Shown: positions 1 to 7,877, numbered from the stretch's first letter. The stretch is 64,000 nt of DNA from Oscillospiraceae bacterium (GCA_017458065.1 JAFTGD010000006.1:45748-109747), one strand, 5' to 3'. A program made the numbers and translations. Notes: generated by a model not told the origin, from the sequence alone.

Positions 1-917
1 TTGCCGATCAGGTAGTCAAAAACAATGATGTCCCACAGCTTCAGCTGATCAGTGATAGGATCGGCAGAATGCTTTCTGAGGATTTCAAACATGCCTTTCA
101 GGTATCCCCGCGGTTCTTTCTCATACTTTGCCGTGGCCGGAATCCCCATAGCCTGGGCAAAATCCTCCTGATGGAGACGGTACGGCTTCGGCATCCCGTC
201 GATAACCGCGCCGCCTGGCTCAAACATCCTGTCGTACCGCTGCGTGGCAAAGAGCACCTCATGTTCCTTGCCCTTCCCGGTGTTGATAATGAAGCTGTCC
301 GGTGTGTCGAGTCCGCAGCGAGCGGCGGTCATCAGCGACAGTTTCTCATTGGTCACGATCGCCTCAAGCCGCACGTGGCTTTGCTTAACAATGTGAGTGC
401 TTGGCGCCGTTCCACGGGGCAGATACCACGTTCCTGTCCGGGCATCGTAATATAGACCGACCTTGCCGGATGCGCCAGTAAGCGACAGGTGCGACTTGGT
501 GACAAGCTCTGCGGACTTTGACGCTCCCTCAGCTGCAAGTTCCTGAACCTCCGCTTCTGTAATCCGCTCATAGGAAGCGCCTACCGAATCGCTGTCATCC
601 GTGATGCAGACAGCACCCAGGCACTCGCGGCCTAACCCATGAAGAATGGACAGATAGTCTCCCTCGTCGACGTGCATCCACTGGGCAACCGTACGCCGGG
701 TGAAGCCTTCCGGGAGAAGACCCTCAAAATAGCTGGCCGTCTGTTCTGCGGTAAAGTCGTCTTCCTGCATGGGCAGGCTGACGGAAACCGGCGTTCCGTT
801 TCCGTTCCGGTACTCGTCGAGGTACCGAAAACGGGCATCTGAAGCCGCCTCTCCTGTTATCGTGCCAACGGGGACAAGCTCTCCGTTCTTTTCTATGCTT
901 ACATGCAGCTCTTTCAT
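1..917 (-). CDS. hipA: HipA-family serine/threonine kinase toxin, partial (C-terminus off the window)
   Basis: The frame opens with ATG at 917 on the minus strand and stays open to base 1, so at least 305 codons are visible and the end is missing. The translation begins MKELHVSIEKNGELVPVGTI and carries HipA landmarks in order: an N-terminal domain with SLPMQ near residue 50, LLPEGFTRR near 70, LGRECLGAVC near 95, SLTGASGKVGLY near 143, GTAPSTHIVK near 164, then TQRYDR and HQEDFAQAMG. HipA kinases phosphorylate aminoacyl-tRNA synthetases, or related targets, and cause growth arrest. The catalytic Asp region lies beyond the last visible residues (IVFDYLIGN). The start follows the hipB stop by 3 bases, so the two genes form one operon. 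The N-terminal domain is present, so this is the one-piece HipA form rather than a split HipS/HipT. Confidence 0.87.
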   Translation of the reverse strand, partial: MKELHVSIEKNGELVPVGTITGEAASDARFRYLDEYRNGNGTPVSVSLPMQEDDFTAEQTASYFEGLLPEGFTRRTVAQWMHVDEGDYLSILHGLGRECLGAVCITDDSDSVGASYERITEAEVQELAAEGASKSAELVTKSHLSLTGASGKVGLYYDARTGTWYLPRGTAPSTHIVKQSHVRLEAIVTNEKLSLMTAARCGLDTPDSFIINTGKGKEHEVLFATQRYDRMFEPGGAVIDGMPKPYRLHQEDFAQAMGIPATAKYEKEPRGYLKGMFEILRKHSADPITDQLKLWDIIVFDYLIG

Positions 918-920
918 CGG

Positions 921-1130
921 TCAGCTCCTCGGTGTTAGCGAACAGTCCAGTCCGAGAAGGTTGGCAAGATAGATTGCTTTTCCCAGTTCCGCGGTGCTCT
1001 TTCCGTTTTCCAGATCAGAGATAAAAGTCACGCTGAACCCGCTGAATTCGGAAAGAAAAGCCTGCGTATATCCCAGTTCTTTGCGCCGCCGGCGCAGAGC
1101 TTCTCCGAAATCTTTTGCATCCGTGACCAT
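921..1130 (-). CDS. hipB: HipB-like XRE antitoxin and autorepressor
   Basis: This 69-residue protein is almost entirely one helix-turn-helix: DFGEALRRRRKELGYTQAFL, then FSGFSVTFISDLENGKSTAE, then a helical end IYLANLLGLDC. That is the XRE/Cro fold used by HipB antitoxins, which bind the HipA kinase and repress their own operon. An excellent ribosome site (TTGGAGG) precedes the ATG at 1130. hipA starts 3 bases after the stop, the usual antitoxin-first order. Three repeated palindromes lie upstream in the promoter, as expected for autoregulation. The assignment rests on the fold plus the hipA partner. The direct target of this particular protein is inferred. Confidence 0.88.
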   Translation of the reverse strand: MVTDAKDFGEALRRRRKELGYTQAFLSEFSGFSVTFISDLENGKSTAELGKAIYLANLLGLDCSLTPRS

Positions 1131-1148
1131 AAAATCGCCTCCAATTCA

Positions 1149-1244
1149 GCCGTTCGGCGAAATTGCCATCAATATCGATTGCATTTTGCCGTTCGGCTAA
1201 TTTCTTTTGCCGCCATTATACTCTATGCCGTTCGGCTAAGTCAA
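1149..1244 (-). promoter_or_regulatory. hipBA promoter with three evenly spaced operator palindromes
   Basis: On the minus strand, TTGACT (plus 1239-1244) and TATAAT (plus 1215-1220) are 18 bases apart and form a near-consensus sigma-A promoter. The ten-base GCCGAACGGC occurs at 1227-1236 (between the -35 and -10), 1188-1197 and 1149-1158, all in the same orientation and exactly 39 bases apart. The innermost copy lies next to the hipB ribosome site. Repressor binding at the first site would directly block RNA polymerase. That the binder is HipB is inferred from position. Confidence 0.75.
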
Positions 1245-1280
1245 GAAGAACAGGAGGAGAGTCAGAAATTCAGTTATTGA

Positions 1281-1466
1281 CACATCGCATCAAAATACAG
1301 CATCGTCCAGCAAAAAATCGATAATTCCGATGTTCAAGACTCCATTGTCGTCATACGGCATCTCCTGCTGCTACACTACGCCGCCTGCTGGGCGCCAAAG
1401 GCCGAGGAGATCTGGGAAGCCAGAAAAGAGCAGCAGGCCCGCGAAAAAGCGGCCATGGAGCAGTAA
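1281..1466 (+). pseudogene. Remnant reading frame without a start codon
   Basis: A frame of 61 codons runs from just after a TGA (1278-1280) to TAA at 1464-1466 with no ATG, GTG or TTG near its beginning. It encodes a hydrophobic middle (VVIRHLLLLHYAACW) and a charged helical tail (AEEIWEARKEQQAREKAAM). The tail reads like genuine protein sequence, so this may be the 3' end of a decayed gene. No family was recognised. A non-standard start cannot be ruled out. Confidence 0.3.
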
Positions 1467-1498
1467 TTTATTAACGAAACCGAGAGGAGGAAAATGAC

Positions 1499-1588
1499 GT
1501 GAACAAGAAAAAGCTCACCGCACTGTGCGCTCTTTGCATCACCGCCGCTGCGGCGCTGGTCTTTGCAAAGAAAAAGCTGAGCAACTGA
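1499..1588 (+). CDS. 29-residue single-span membrane peptide
   Basis: A GTG at 1499 follows a strong ribosome site (GAGGAGG, 1484-1490) with 8-base spacing and opens a 29-codon frame ending at TGA 1586-1588. The peptide has a basic start (MNKKKL), one hydrophobic stretch of about 14 residues rich in Ala, Leu and Cys, and a lysine-rich end. That fits one short membrane span or a toxin-like peptide. No family was recognised. The ATG at 1494 cannot be used because TGA follows one codon later. It lies 33 bases after the remnant frame and before a dyad at 1609-1638, so it may be the last gene of a decayed operon. Confidence 0.45.
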   Translation: MNKKKLTALCALCITAAAALVFAKKKLSN

Positions 1589-1608
1589 TGTTTCAGCTGA
1601 TAACGGTC

Positions 1609-1638
1609 ATGGCCGATCCCATCAAACGGATCGGCCAT
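1609..1638 (+). terminator. Hairpin after the small peptide gene
   Basis: Two complementary 11-base arms (1609-1619 and 1628-1638, containing GGCCGATCC and GGATCGGCC) are separated by 8 bases. The sequence downstream is pyrimidine-rich but has no real T run, so factor-independent termination is only moderately supported. Confidence 0.4.
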
Positions 1639-1754
1639 CACTCCATCTCTCTATACTTTCTCATTATAATGGGAAGTTAAGCATTAATTTCTGATTGTCC
1701 GTACTCATGTTTGCGTAATATTGGTAAAATGTCATCACGAGAAGAGGTGGTACT

Positions 1755-2486
1755 GTGGCCCTGCGTGAATTCGGGGAATCCAAACAACTGGAACAGTTTT
1801 TGCTCTCGCGCCTCGCCAAACGCGAGGTAACCGATATCGTACACAAATATGCCAGGCCATATAAAGAACTCATGGCCTACTATCGCTGTGCCATGATGGA
1901 GGTATCCGCAAAATTCAATGTACTCAATGAGGAGCTGTCTCTCCAATACGACCGCAATCCCATCGAAACCATCAAGACCCGGCTGAAATCCCCAGAGAGC
2001 ATCGTGGAAAAGCTGCAGCGCCGCGGCTATCCTCTGACCGTGGAAAGTATTGAGAGCAACCTCAACGACGTAGCAGGCGTACGGGTGATCTGCTCTTATA
2101 CTTCTGATATTTACATGCTGGCGGAGGCGTTTATCCGACAGGATGACATTTCGCTCCTGGAGCGGAAGGATTATATCGAAAATCCAAAGCCCAACGGTTA
2201 CCGGAGCCTCCATCTGATCGTGGAAATCCCCATCTTCCTGCACGATGAAAAGCGGATGATGAAGGTGGAGGTACAGTTCCGTACGATCTCCATGGATTTC
2301 TGGGCCAGCCTTGAGCACAAGATCCGCTATAAAAAAGATCTTCCCGTCAATGAGGAAGTGGAAAAAGAACTCTATGAATGCGCCATCGTGTCGGCGGAAT
2401 TGGAAAACCGGATGGAGAGGATCCAGAAAATGGCTGACCGGTACCGGACAAACGAGGCCGATCAGCAGGGCGGCCGCCCATGGTAA
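1755..2486 (+). CDS. relQ: Small alarmone synthetase, RelQ/YjbM-type GTP pyrophosphokinase
   Basis: The 243-residue protein has the RelA/SpoT synthetase domain and nothing else: IKTRLKSPESIVEKLQRRGY near 70-90, NLNDVAGVRVICSY near 108, PKPNGYRSLHLIVEIP near 146, then EVQFRTISMDFWASLEHKI. It transfers pyrophosphate from ATP to GDP or GTP to make (p)ppGpp. The hydrolase, TGS and ACT domains of long Rel are absent, and the length is typical of the RelQ/YjbM family. The GTG at 1755 is chosen because AGAGG lies just upstream and the N-terminus then matches family length. It stands alone, without an obvious operon partner. Confidence 0.9.
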   Translation: MALREFGESKQLEQFLLSRLAKREVTDIVHKYARPYKELMAYYRCAMMEVSAKFNVLNEELSLQYDRNPIETIKTRLKSPESIVEKLQRRGYPLTVESIESNLNDVAGVRVICSYTSDIYMLAEAFIRQDDISLLERKDYIENPKPNGYRSLHLIVEIPIFLHDEKRMMKVEVQFRTISMDFWASLEHKIRYKKDLPVNEEVEKELYECAIVSAELENRMERIQKMADRYRTNEADQQGGRPW

Positions 2487-2600
2487 CGGCCGTCCTGCCC
2501 CGCACATTTGCGGAATCCGTCGCACTTCTTACGGAAGTGTAAAATCATAGTACCATCAATCACCCGCAGCTTCAACGGATCAGACAAGATGGATATAGAA

Positions 2601-2628
2601 ACAGGTACGGCAGCTGTGCCATACCTGT
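2601..2628 (-). terminator. Dyad beyond the XRE regulator gene
   Basis: Two 12-base arms around a 4-base centre are complementary except for one position (2601-2612 with 2617-2628). On the minus strand the dyad follows the XRE gene stop by about 25 bases and is followed by TTTC. The T run is weak, so this is a possible terminator rather than a firm one. Confidence 0.4.
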
Positions 2629-2652
2629 TATCGTGGGGCGTTATCATGGATC

Positions 2653-2958
2653 TTACGCTTCTGACAGGGCCGATCGGTTTTTTTCTCTCAGGTGCTTCGC
2701 CAGAGCTTGCAGCATTGCAACATCCTTCTCGGATAGTCCTGCGGTGTCGATCGTCTCTCTCCGATCGAGGCCAAGAAGATAATCCGTTGAAACGTGAAAC
2801 ACACCTGACAGCTTTACCAACACAAGGGGTGAGGGCGAGCGATCCTGCAGTTCGTAGAAACTGATGACCGACTTTGTCACGCCGATCAGTTGTCCCAATT
2901 GTTTTTGGGATAAGCCTGCGTTCTTTCGCAGTTCCTTTAAGCGCTGGCCAAATTCCAC
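2653..2958 (-). CDS. XRE-family transcriptional regulator
   Basis: The core reads EFGQRLKELRKNAGLSQKQL, then IGVTKSVISFYELQDRSPSP, then the VFHVSTDYLLGLD ending typical of short XRE repressors. A predicted 20-residue helical tail follows. The GTG at 2958 puts the HTH at the very N-terminus and has a GGAG about 10 bases upstream. An in-frame ATG at 2985 would add nine residues but has no ribosome site. It is divergent from the TetR gene at 3092. Its target is unknown, and self-regulation or control of the divergent promoter is plausible from position only. Confidence 0.78.
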   Translation of the reverse strand: MEFGQRLKELRKNAGLSQKQLGQLIGVTKSVISFYELQDRSPSPLVLVKLSGVFHVSTDYLLGLDRRETIDTAGLSEKDVAMLQALAKHLREKNRSALSEA

Positions 2959-3032
2959 TAATATCACACTCCATTCCACATACATTATGCAACAAAGAGG
3001 TGCAATATTGGTAGATTTAGAAACTAAAATTG

Positions 3033-3062
3033 TTGACTGATTAGCCTGAAATCTGCTATAAT
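3033..3062 (+). promoter_or_regulatory. Promoter of the TetR-family gene
   Basis: TTGACT (3033-3038) and TATAAT (3057-3062) are separated by 18 bases and sit 30 bases before the TetR ATG. A GGGGGAG ribosome site follows. Confidence 0.7.
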
Positions 3063-3091
3063 AAAAAAAAGCAAATCGGGGGAGACAGTCC

Positions 3092-3658
3092 ATGGCGAAT
3101 ACCAGTATTACAAAAAAGGTGATTCGGGAAGCTTTTGTTGAACTCCTGAATGAGCGCGCTCTGAGCAAAATAACGGTCAAGGATATTACGGATCGCTGCG
3201 GCATCAACCGCAACACGTTTTATTATCATTATCAGGACGTGCCGGCGCTGGTAGAAGAGATTTGCTCCTTGCAAGTTGACCGTATCGTACAGGATTATCC
3301 GACGCTTAACTCCCTTGATGGCTGCATCCAGGCTGCGATGAAGTTCGCGATGGAGAACAAGCGTGCGATCTACCATCTTTATTATTCTGACAATCGCAGC
3401 ACCTATGTCAGTGCCCTGTGGCGCATCTGTGAGCAGGCCGTCCGAACTTATATTGATACGGTCTTCTCAGAGAACGAGCTCTCCGGTCGTGATCGGGAGA
3501 TCATCATCCGTTACCATAAATGTGAATGCTTTGGTCTGATTATCGACTGGATCAGCAATGGGATGCGGGAAGATCTTCTTGAGGATATGCACCGGCTCCT
3601 CCAGCTCCGCAAGGGCTCGACAGAGGAATTGATCCGAAGAAGCAAGAAAAAATCATAA
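3092..3658 (+). CDS. TetR/AcrR-family transcriptional regulator
   Basis: The first 60 residues form a TetR DNA-binding domain: TKKVIREAFVELLNERALSK, then ITVKDITDRCGINRNTFYYH, then YQDVPALVEEI. The remaining 130 residues are helical and resemble the C-terminal domain found in DhaS/YcdC-like TetR proteins. The ligand is unknown. It lies divergent from the XRE regulator and is followed by a strong hairpin, so it is monocistronic. No efflux pump or enzyme gene is adjacent, so the target cannot be inferred from context. Confidence 0.85.
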   Translation: MANTSITKKVIREAFVELLNERALSKITVKDITDRCGINRNTFYYHYQDVPALVEEICSLQVDRIVQDYPTLNSLDGCIQAAMKFAMENKRAIYHLYYSDNRSTYVSALWRICEQAVRTYIDTVFSENELSGRDREIIIRYHKCECFGLIIDWISNGMREDLLEDMHRLLQLRKGSTEELIRRSKKKS

Positions 3659-3676
3659 AGTCAGAATTGCAGAAAA

Positions 3677-3708
3677 GGCAGCCGCCCGAGAGAGAACGGG
3701 CGGCTGCC
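3677..3708 (+). terminator. Terminator of the TetR gene
   Basis: Perfect 12-base GC-rich arms (3677-3688 and 3697-3708; GGCAGCCGCCCG with its complement) enclose an 8-base loop. Only two T follow on the plus strand, while AAAA precedes, so it could also act on minus-strand transcripts. Confidence 0.65.
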
Positions 3709-3950
3709 TTCCCGCATCGTTGGAACGGAGTGCGGTAACGCTCCGGGAGTGAAGCGCTGCAAACAGTATATAGGGATTTAGACTGGATTTCAATAATCAG
3801 GGAGCTTGAATCGGCGAAGAATTGTGCTGGCAGCCACCGGGTGTTCAATAATTCGGCATTGGAAGAATATTGAATAACTTTTTCTCAAATTTGCAGTCTT
3901 GCCAGTGGTCGTTTCCCTCCTTTAACATTACAATAATGCTGAAGTATGTA
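3709..3950. other. Intergenic stretch with no gene seen
   Basis: No frame with a ribosome site was found between the TetR terminator and the DUF308 gene. The left half matches the composition of the GC-rich region. The right half is more AT-rich and probably carries the DUF308 promoter, but no clear -35/-10 pair stands out. Confidence 0.4.
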
Positions 3951-3967
3951 ACAAGGAGGGCGGTCCC

Positions 3968-4579
3968 ATGCGCTCTGTGGCCCCCATGCGGGTAGCTAAA
4001 ATCGGATATATCGTAATATCTTTGGCTCTTTGCGGCTTAGGTATTATGCTTATCATTAATCCTGGCATTTCCATCACGGCTTTTGGTTTGTTCACCGGCG
4101 TCTGCCTGATCGTCTTTGGGGCGGTCAAAATCATTGGCTATCTCTCAAAGGATCTCTATCGTCTTGCGTTTCAGTACGACCTGGCTTTCGGGATCTTAAT
4201 GATCGCACTCGGCATTATGGTGATCCTGGAGCCGAATAACGTGATCGACACCATCTGCGTTGCCATCGGGATCGCGTTTTTAACCGATGGCCTTTTGAAG
4301 ATCCAGATCGCCATCGATGCAAGGAGCTTTGGCATCAAGCAGTGGTGGCTGGTTCTGTCCATGGCAGTTCTCGCTGTGGTTGTGGGTATTCTGCTGGTCT
4401 TCCGAACGGCAGAGAGCGTGCGCACGCTTATGGTGCTGCTTGGAATATCTCTGCTGGCGGACGGTATTCTGAATCTGACCACGGTGCTTACCACGGTGAA
4501 AATCATTCACCATCAGTTCCCCGATGAAATAACCGTTGAATACGGAGACGTGGTCCTGGATGATACGGACACTCCGTAA
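3968..4579 (+). CDS. DUF308/HdeD-like integral membrane protein
   Basis: This 203-residue protein has six hydrophobic segments arranged as three pairs (for example IGYIVISLALCGLGIMLII, FGLFTGVCLIVFGAVKIIGY, LAFGILMIALGIMVILEP and LVLSMAVLAVVVGILLVF), the repeated two-helix layout of the DUF308/HdeD family. An acidic C-terminal tail (GDVVLDDTDTP) would face the cytoplasm. The family is linked to acid resistance in enterobacteria, but its role in Firmicutes is not established. The ATG at 3968 is preceded by AAGGAGGG with 7-base spacing. It is a single gene followed by a terminator. Confidence 0.82.
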   Translation: MRSVAPMRVAKIGYIVISLALCGLGIMLIINPGISITAFGLFTGVCLIVFGAVKIIGYLSKDLYRLAFQYDLAFGILMIALGIMVILEPNNVIDTICVAIGIAFLTDGLLKIQIAIDARSFGIKQWWLVLSMAVLAVVVGILLVFRTAESVRTLMVLLGISLLADGILNLTTVLTTVKIIHHQFPDEITVEYGDVVLDDTDTP

Positions 4580-4608
4580 AGCATAATACCTTTCGCCCTC
4601 TCTTTTCT

Positions 4609-4654
4609 CGGCTCCTCCGTTATTCTCTCACGGGAATAATGAAGGAGCCGTTTT
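4609..4654 (+). terminator. Terminator of the DUF308 gene
   Basis: Arms CGGCTCCT (4609-4616) and AGGAGCCG (4643-4650) pair. A second inner stem (GTTATT with AATAAT) extends the hairpin, and TTTT follows. Confidence 0.75.
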
Positions 4655-4868
4655 CACTATAAAAAAGGAATACCACTCATGCGATCCGGGGGCATTGCTC
4701 GCTTTTTAAGCAAATCCACAGATTTGATCGTATTTCCCGGCCTTTGGTTTCCCAGGGTGAAAATGCGGGATTTCGGAGGTTTTGGTTGCTTTTTCAGGCC
4801 GCAGATGGTACATTGAGAACAGAAGAATCGAGACGACGGTTTTGAATCAGACAAAACGGAGGTATGAG

Positions 4869-5756
4869 ATGAAACAGACAATCGCGATCCTGATCACCGT
4901 CCTGCTGGTACTGAGTCTGCAGATCGGCTGCGTGAGCGCCTTCGCGGCGGAGCTTCCGGGCGCGGCTCCCGACGCCTTCGTGGTCCGGGATCCCGCTCCG
5001 GAGATGGACCCCGCCCTGACCTTTGACTGGGAACTGCTGCTGAAGCAGAACGACCTGAAGAACATCCTCAGCTGGTTCCCCGCGGTGAAGATCTACAGCA
5101 AGAGTTTTGACATGGATAACTGCACATGGCTCTTCCGCCACGGCGAGAACCCCGTCATGCTGACGGATGCCTATGGCTCGGTCTACGGCCAGTTCAGGGG
5201 CTGCTATTTCGAGCTGGCGGAGAGTACCGACGGCGTGGTGCGGCCGCAGATCAACGGCCTGGCTGACGCCGCCGGATCCCTGGAGAACCTCAACAGCTTC
5301 TTCCTGGGCTATATCGGGGAGCCGGTGCGCATGCAGCTTGACCGCATCGAAGGGGATCTGATCTGGGCGGATGCGTACTACCTGGGCGGTTACCGGGAGA
5401 AGATCGCCTTCGACCGAGGGATCCTGGTGATCCGCGAGATCATGGGAATCTCCGATACGGGAGAGGTGGTCAACGTGACGGCTTTCGACTATGACAAGCT
5501 GCCGACAAAGTACGCTTTCCTCGACAGCTGGGACGACGTGCTGCGGAGAGTGGACGTCCTGTGGGAGAGCTATTCCGGCATGGAGCGGCAGCTCCGCAGC
5601 GAGACGCTCTGGATCCCGATGGACTGGGAATACTATCCCGTTGAGTGCCGGTGGGGCGAGGTGACCCCGTATACCAACGACCGGTATATCGGGCCGTATC
5701 AGTATCCGGGAGACGGCGTGAACTACTCCCTGTACCTCACAACGGCAAAGGGCTGA
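4869..5756 (+). CDS. Secreted protein of unknown family
   Basis: The start is placed at ATG 4869 because it follows GGAGG directly and gives a classic signal peptide: MKQTIAIL, a hydrophobic core ITVLLVLSLQI, then GCVSAFAA before the mature acidic region. Signal peptidase I cleavage after AFAA fits. The cysteine in LQIGC could also be a weak lipobox. The mature part of about 270 residues is rich in Trp, Tyr and Asp (for example WDDVLRRVDVLWESYSG and WEYYPVECRWGEV) and has no motif that I recognise. It stands alone between terminators. Its GC-rich codon use matches the housekeeping block to the right. The function is unknown. Confidence 0.75.
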   Translation: MKQTIAILITVLLVLSLQIGCVSAFAAELPGAAPDAFVVRDPAPEMDPALTFDWELLLKQNDLKNILSWFPAVKIYSKSFDMDNCTWLFRHGENPVMLTDAYGSVYGQFRGCYFELAESTDGVVRPQINGLADAAGSLENLNSFFLGYIGEPVRMQLDRIEGDLIWADAYYLGGYREKIAFDRGILVIREIMGISDTGEVVNVTAFDYDKLPTKYAFLDSWDDVLRRVDVLWESYSGMERQLRSETLWIPMDWEYYPVECRWGEVTPYTNDRYIGPYQYPGDGVNYSLYLTTAKG

Positions 5757-5774
5757 GCAGAATACAGACCAAGA

Positions 5775-5804
5775 CAAGGGGCGGAGACGATCCGCCTCTT
5801 GTTT
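5775..5804 (+). terminator. Terminator of the secreted-protein gene
   Basis: Eleven-base arms (5775-5785 and 5791-5801) pair with a single G-T wobble around a 5-base loop, and TTT follows. It sits 19 bases after the stop codon. Confidence 0.7.
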
Positions 5805-5995
5805 ACATAATGATACCAAAATGTTAATCTTTGAATGAAAACAGAAACTTTATCGCCTTAAAACTGTGACTTTTTCACGGATTTTTTTGTAAAAAGGCGA
5901 CTTTTTTGGAAGATTTATATGGAAATACTTCTCGTCATGTGATATACTTATCATGCGCTTTTGTGCGGCAAAAAATGGAAAAGCACTGAAAAAAC

Positions 5996-6024
5996 TTGCC
6001 AACATGGCGATTCTGTGGTAGTAT
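5996..6024 (+). promoter_or_regulatory. Promoter for the murA operon
   Basis: TTGCCA (5996-6001) and TAGTAT (6019-6024) are 17 bases apart, 50 bases before murA. The rest of the 318-base gap is AT-rich, with a long-range dyad (TCGCCTT near 5853 and AAGGCGA near 5894) enclosing a small GTGA/TCAC hairpin followed by seven T. That part may be another terminator. No further gene is seen. Confidence 0.55.
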
Positions 6025-6074
6025 GTTTTGCTGGTGTTGCACGTGCGGCGCCATAGCAAACGGGAAGGTGTTCC

Positions 6075-7376
6075 ATGGATCAGTATATTATTCACGGCGG
6101 TACCACGCTGCAGGGCGAGGTTGAGATCAGCGGAGCGAAGAATGCGGCGGTTGCGATTATTCCGGCCGCGCTTCTGGTGCAGGGGGTCTGCCGCATTGAG
6201 AATATCCCTCAGATCAGCGACACGGACACGCTGCTGACGATTCTGACTCAGCTCGGCGCGCGGGTGAGCTATCTGAACAAGAGTACCATTGAGATTGACT
6301 GCACGGATACCCGCTATCAGGATGCACCCTACGACCTGATGCGAAAGATTCGCGCGTCCTACTACCTGATCGGCTCGATGCTGGGCCGTTTCGGCAGTGC
6401 CAAGACCACGATGCCCGGCGGATGCAACTTCGGCGTCCGTCCCATCGACCAGCATATCAAGGGCATGCGGGCCCTGGGCGCTGATATCAGCGTCAAGAAC
6501 GGCTTTGTCTACGCCGACGCCAAGGGCGGCAGGCTCCACGGCGCAAGAGTGTATCTGGACAAGGTCTCGGTCGGCGCAACGATGAACATCATGATTGCCG
6601 CGGTCCTCGCCGAGGGCAGAACGGTGATCGAGAATGCGGCGCGCGAGCCGCACATTGTCGACCTCGCCAACTTCCTCAACTCCATGGGTGCGGATGTCCG
6701 CGGCGCGGGTACCGACACCATCAAGATTAACGGCGTGGAGGCCCTGCACGGCGGGACCTACACCATTATCCCGGACCAGATCGAGGCGGGTACCTACATG
6801 GTCGCCGCCGCTGCGACGGGTGGGGAAGTCCTCATCAAGAACGTGATTCCCAAGCACCTTGAGGGCATCAGCGCGAAGCTACGCGAGACGGGCACCCTCG
6901 TCGAGGAATACGAAGAAGCCGTCCTGGTCAAGGGACCGGATACGCTGCGCCGCATCAACCTCAAGACCATGCCCTATCCCGGATTCCCGACGGACATGCA
7001 GCCTCAGTTCGGCGTGCTGCTGTGCCTTGCAAACGGCACCTCCGTCATCACCGAGGGGATTTACGACAACCGCTTCAAGTATGTCAACGAGCTGCGCAAG
7101 ATGGGTGCGGAGATCCAGGTGGACAGCCGCGTCGCGGTCATCGACGGCGGGCGGAGGCTCACCGGCGCACCGGTGCACGCCTGCGACCTGCGCGCCGGCG
7201 CCGCCATGGTGATTGCCGGCATGGTCGCCTCCGGCGTGACGGAGATCGACGATATCCACTATATTGAGCGCGGCTATGAGCGCTTTGTGGAGAAGCTGAA
7301 CGCCCTGGGGGCGAATATCCAGGTCCACTATGACGAGGAGGCCGGCGCTTCCTCGAGGATGTTCTCGGTCTGCTGA
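6075..7376 (+). CDS. murA: UDP-N-acetylglucosamine 1-carboxyvinyltransferase
   Basis: MurA adds the enolpyruvyl group of phosphoenolpyruvate to UDP-GlcNAc, the first committed step of peptidoglycan synthesis in the cytoplasm. The 433-residue protein has the paired EPSP-synthase-like domains, K22-N23 in GAKNAA, the PEP-binding cysteine at residue 117 in PGGCNFGVRP (the fosfomycin target), DKVSVGATMNIM near 160, and the catalytic Asp region YPGFPTDMQPQF near 300. Many Firmicutes have two MurA paralogues, and this window cannot show whether a second exists. The ATG at 6075 has AAGGTG upstream. It overlaps rlmH by one base and heads a long co-directional run. Confidence 0.95.
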   Translation: MDQYIIHGGTTLQGEVEISGAKNAAVAIIPAALLVQGVCRIENIPQISDTDTLLTILTQLGARVSYLNKSTIEIDCTDTRYQDAPYDLMRKIRASYYLIGSMLGRFGSAKTTMPGGCNFGVRPIDQHIKGMRALGADISVKNGFVYADAKGGRLHGARVYLDKVSVGATMNIMIAAVLAEGRTVIENAAREPHIVDLANFLNSMGADVRGAGTDTIKINGVEALHGGTYTIIPDQIEAGTYMVAAAATGGEVLIKNVIPKHLEGISAKLRETGTLVEEYEEAVLVKGPDTLRRINLKTMPYPGFPTDMQPQFGVLLCLANGTSVITEGIYDNRFKYVNELRKMGAEIQVDSRVAVIDGGRRLTGAPVHACDLRAGAAMVIAGMVASGVTEIDDIHYIERGYERFVEKLNALGANIQVHYDEEAGASSRMFSVC

Positions 7377-7858
7377 TGCTCGCCGTCAGGCTGATCTGCG
7401 TCGGGAAACTGAAGGAACGCTACTTTGCCGACGCGGTCGCGGAGTACGAAAAGCGCCTCGGCGCGTTCTGCCGGCTGGAGCTGATCGAGATCCCGGAAGA
7501 GCGGCTGCCGGAGCGGCCCGCCCCGTCCGAGATCGAAGCCGCCCTGGAACGGGAAGCCCGGCAGATCGAAAAGAAGCTTCTGAAAGACGGCTTGCTTGTC
7601 TGCCTCTGCGTGGAGGGGACCCAGCAGAGCAGCGAGGCCTTCGCCGGGCTGCTCTCCCGGGCGGAGAGCTCCGGGAGGCCGCGCATCTCCTTCGTGATCG
7701 GCGGTTCTTTCGGACTGTCGGAGGGACTGAAGGCGAAGGCGGACGTCCGCTTGAGTATGTCAAAGATGACCTTTCCTCATCATCTGGCCCGCGTAATGCT
7801 TGCAGAACAGCTTTATCGCGGGTTTCAGATTAAGGAAGGCACCAGATATCATAAATGA
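7376..7858 (+). CDS. rlmH: 23S rRNA pseudouridine-1915 N3-methyltransferase
   Basis: RlmH is a SPOUT-class methyltransferase that methylates pseudouridine 1915 of 23S rRNA on assembled ribosomes. The 160-residue length and the motifs fit: KLKERYFADAVAEYEKRL at the start, FVIGGSFGLSEG at 106-117 (the SAM-binding trefoil knot), and the C-terminal SMSKMTFPHHLARVMLAEQL with YRGFQIKEGTRYHK, which are nearly invariant in the family. Its ATG overlaps the murA stop (TGATG), implying translational coupling. The phosphohexomutase gene follows after 19 bases. Confidence 0.95.
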   Translation: MLAVRLICVGKLKERYFADAVAEYEKRLGAFCRLELIEIPEERLPERPAPSEIEAALEREARQIEKKLLKDGLLVCLCVEGTQQSSEAFAGLLSRAESSGRPRISFVIGGSFGLSEGLKAKADVRLSMSKMTFPHHLARVMLAEQLYRGFQIKEGTRYHK

Positions 7859-7877
7859 AGAAAGGGAAGAAGGAAAT

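Noticed and set aside
1149-1236. Iterons of a plasmid origin
   Set aside because: The three evenly spaced boxes lie in a hipBA promoter and no replication gene is present. Operators fit better.
6075-7376. EPSP synthase (aroA) instead of murA
   Set aside because: The PGGC loop with the PEP-binding cysteine and the surrounding residues are specific to MurA.
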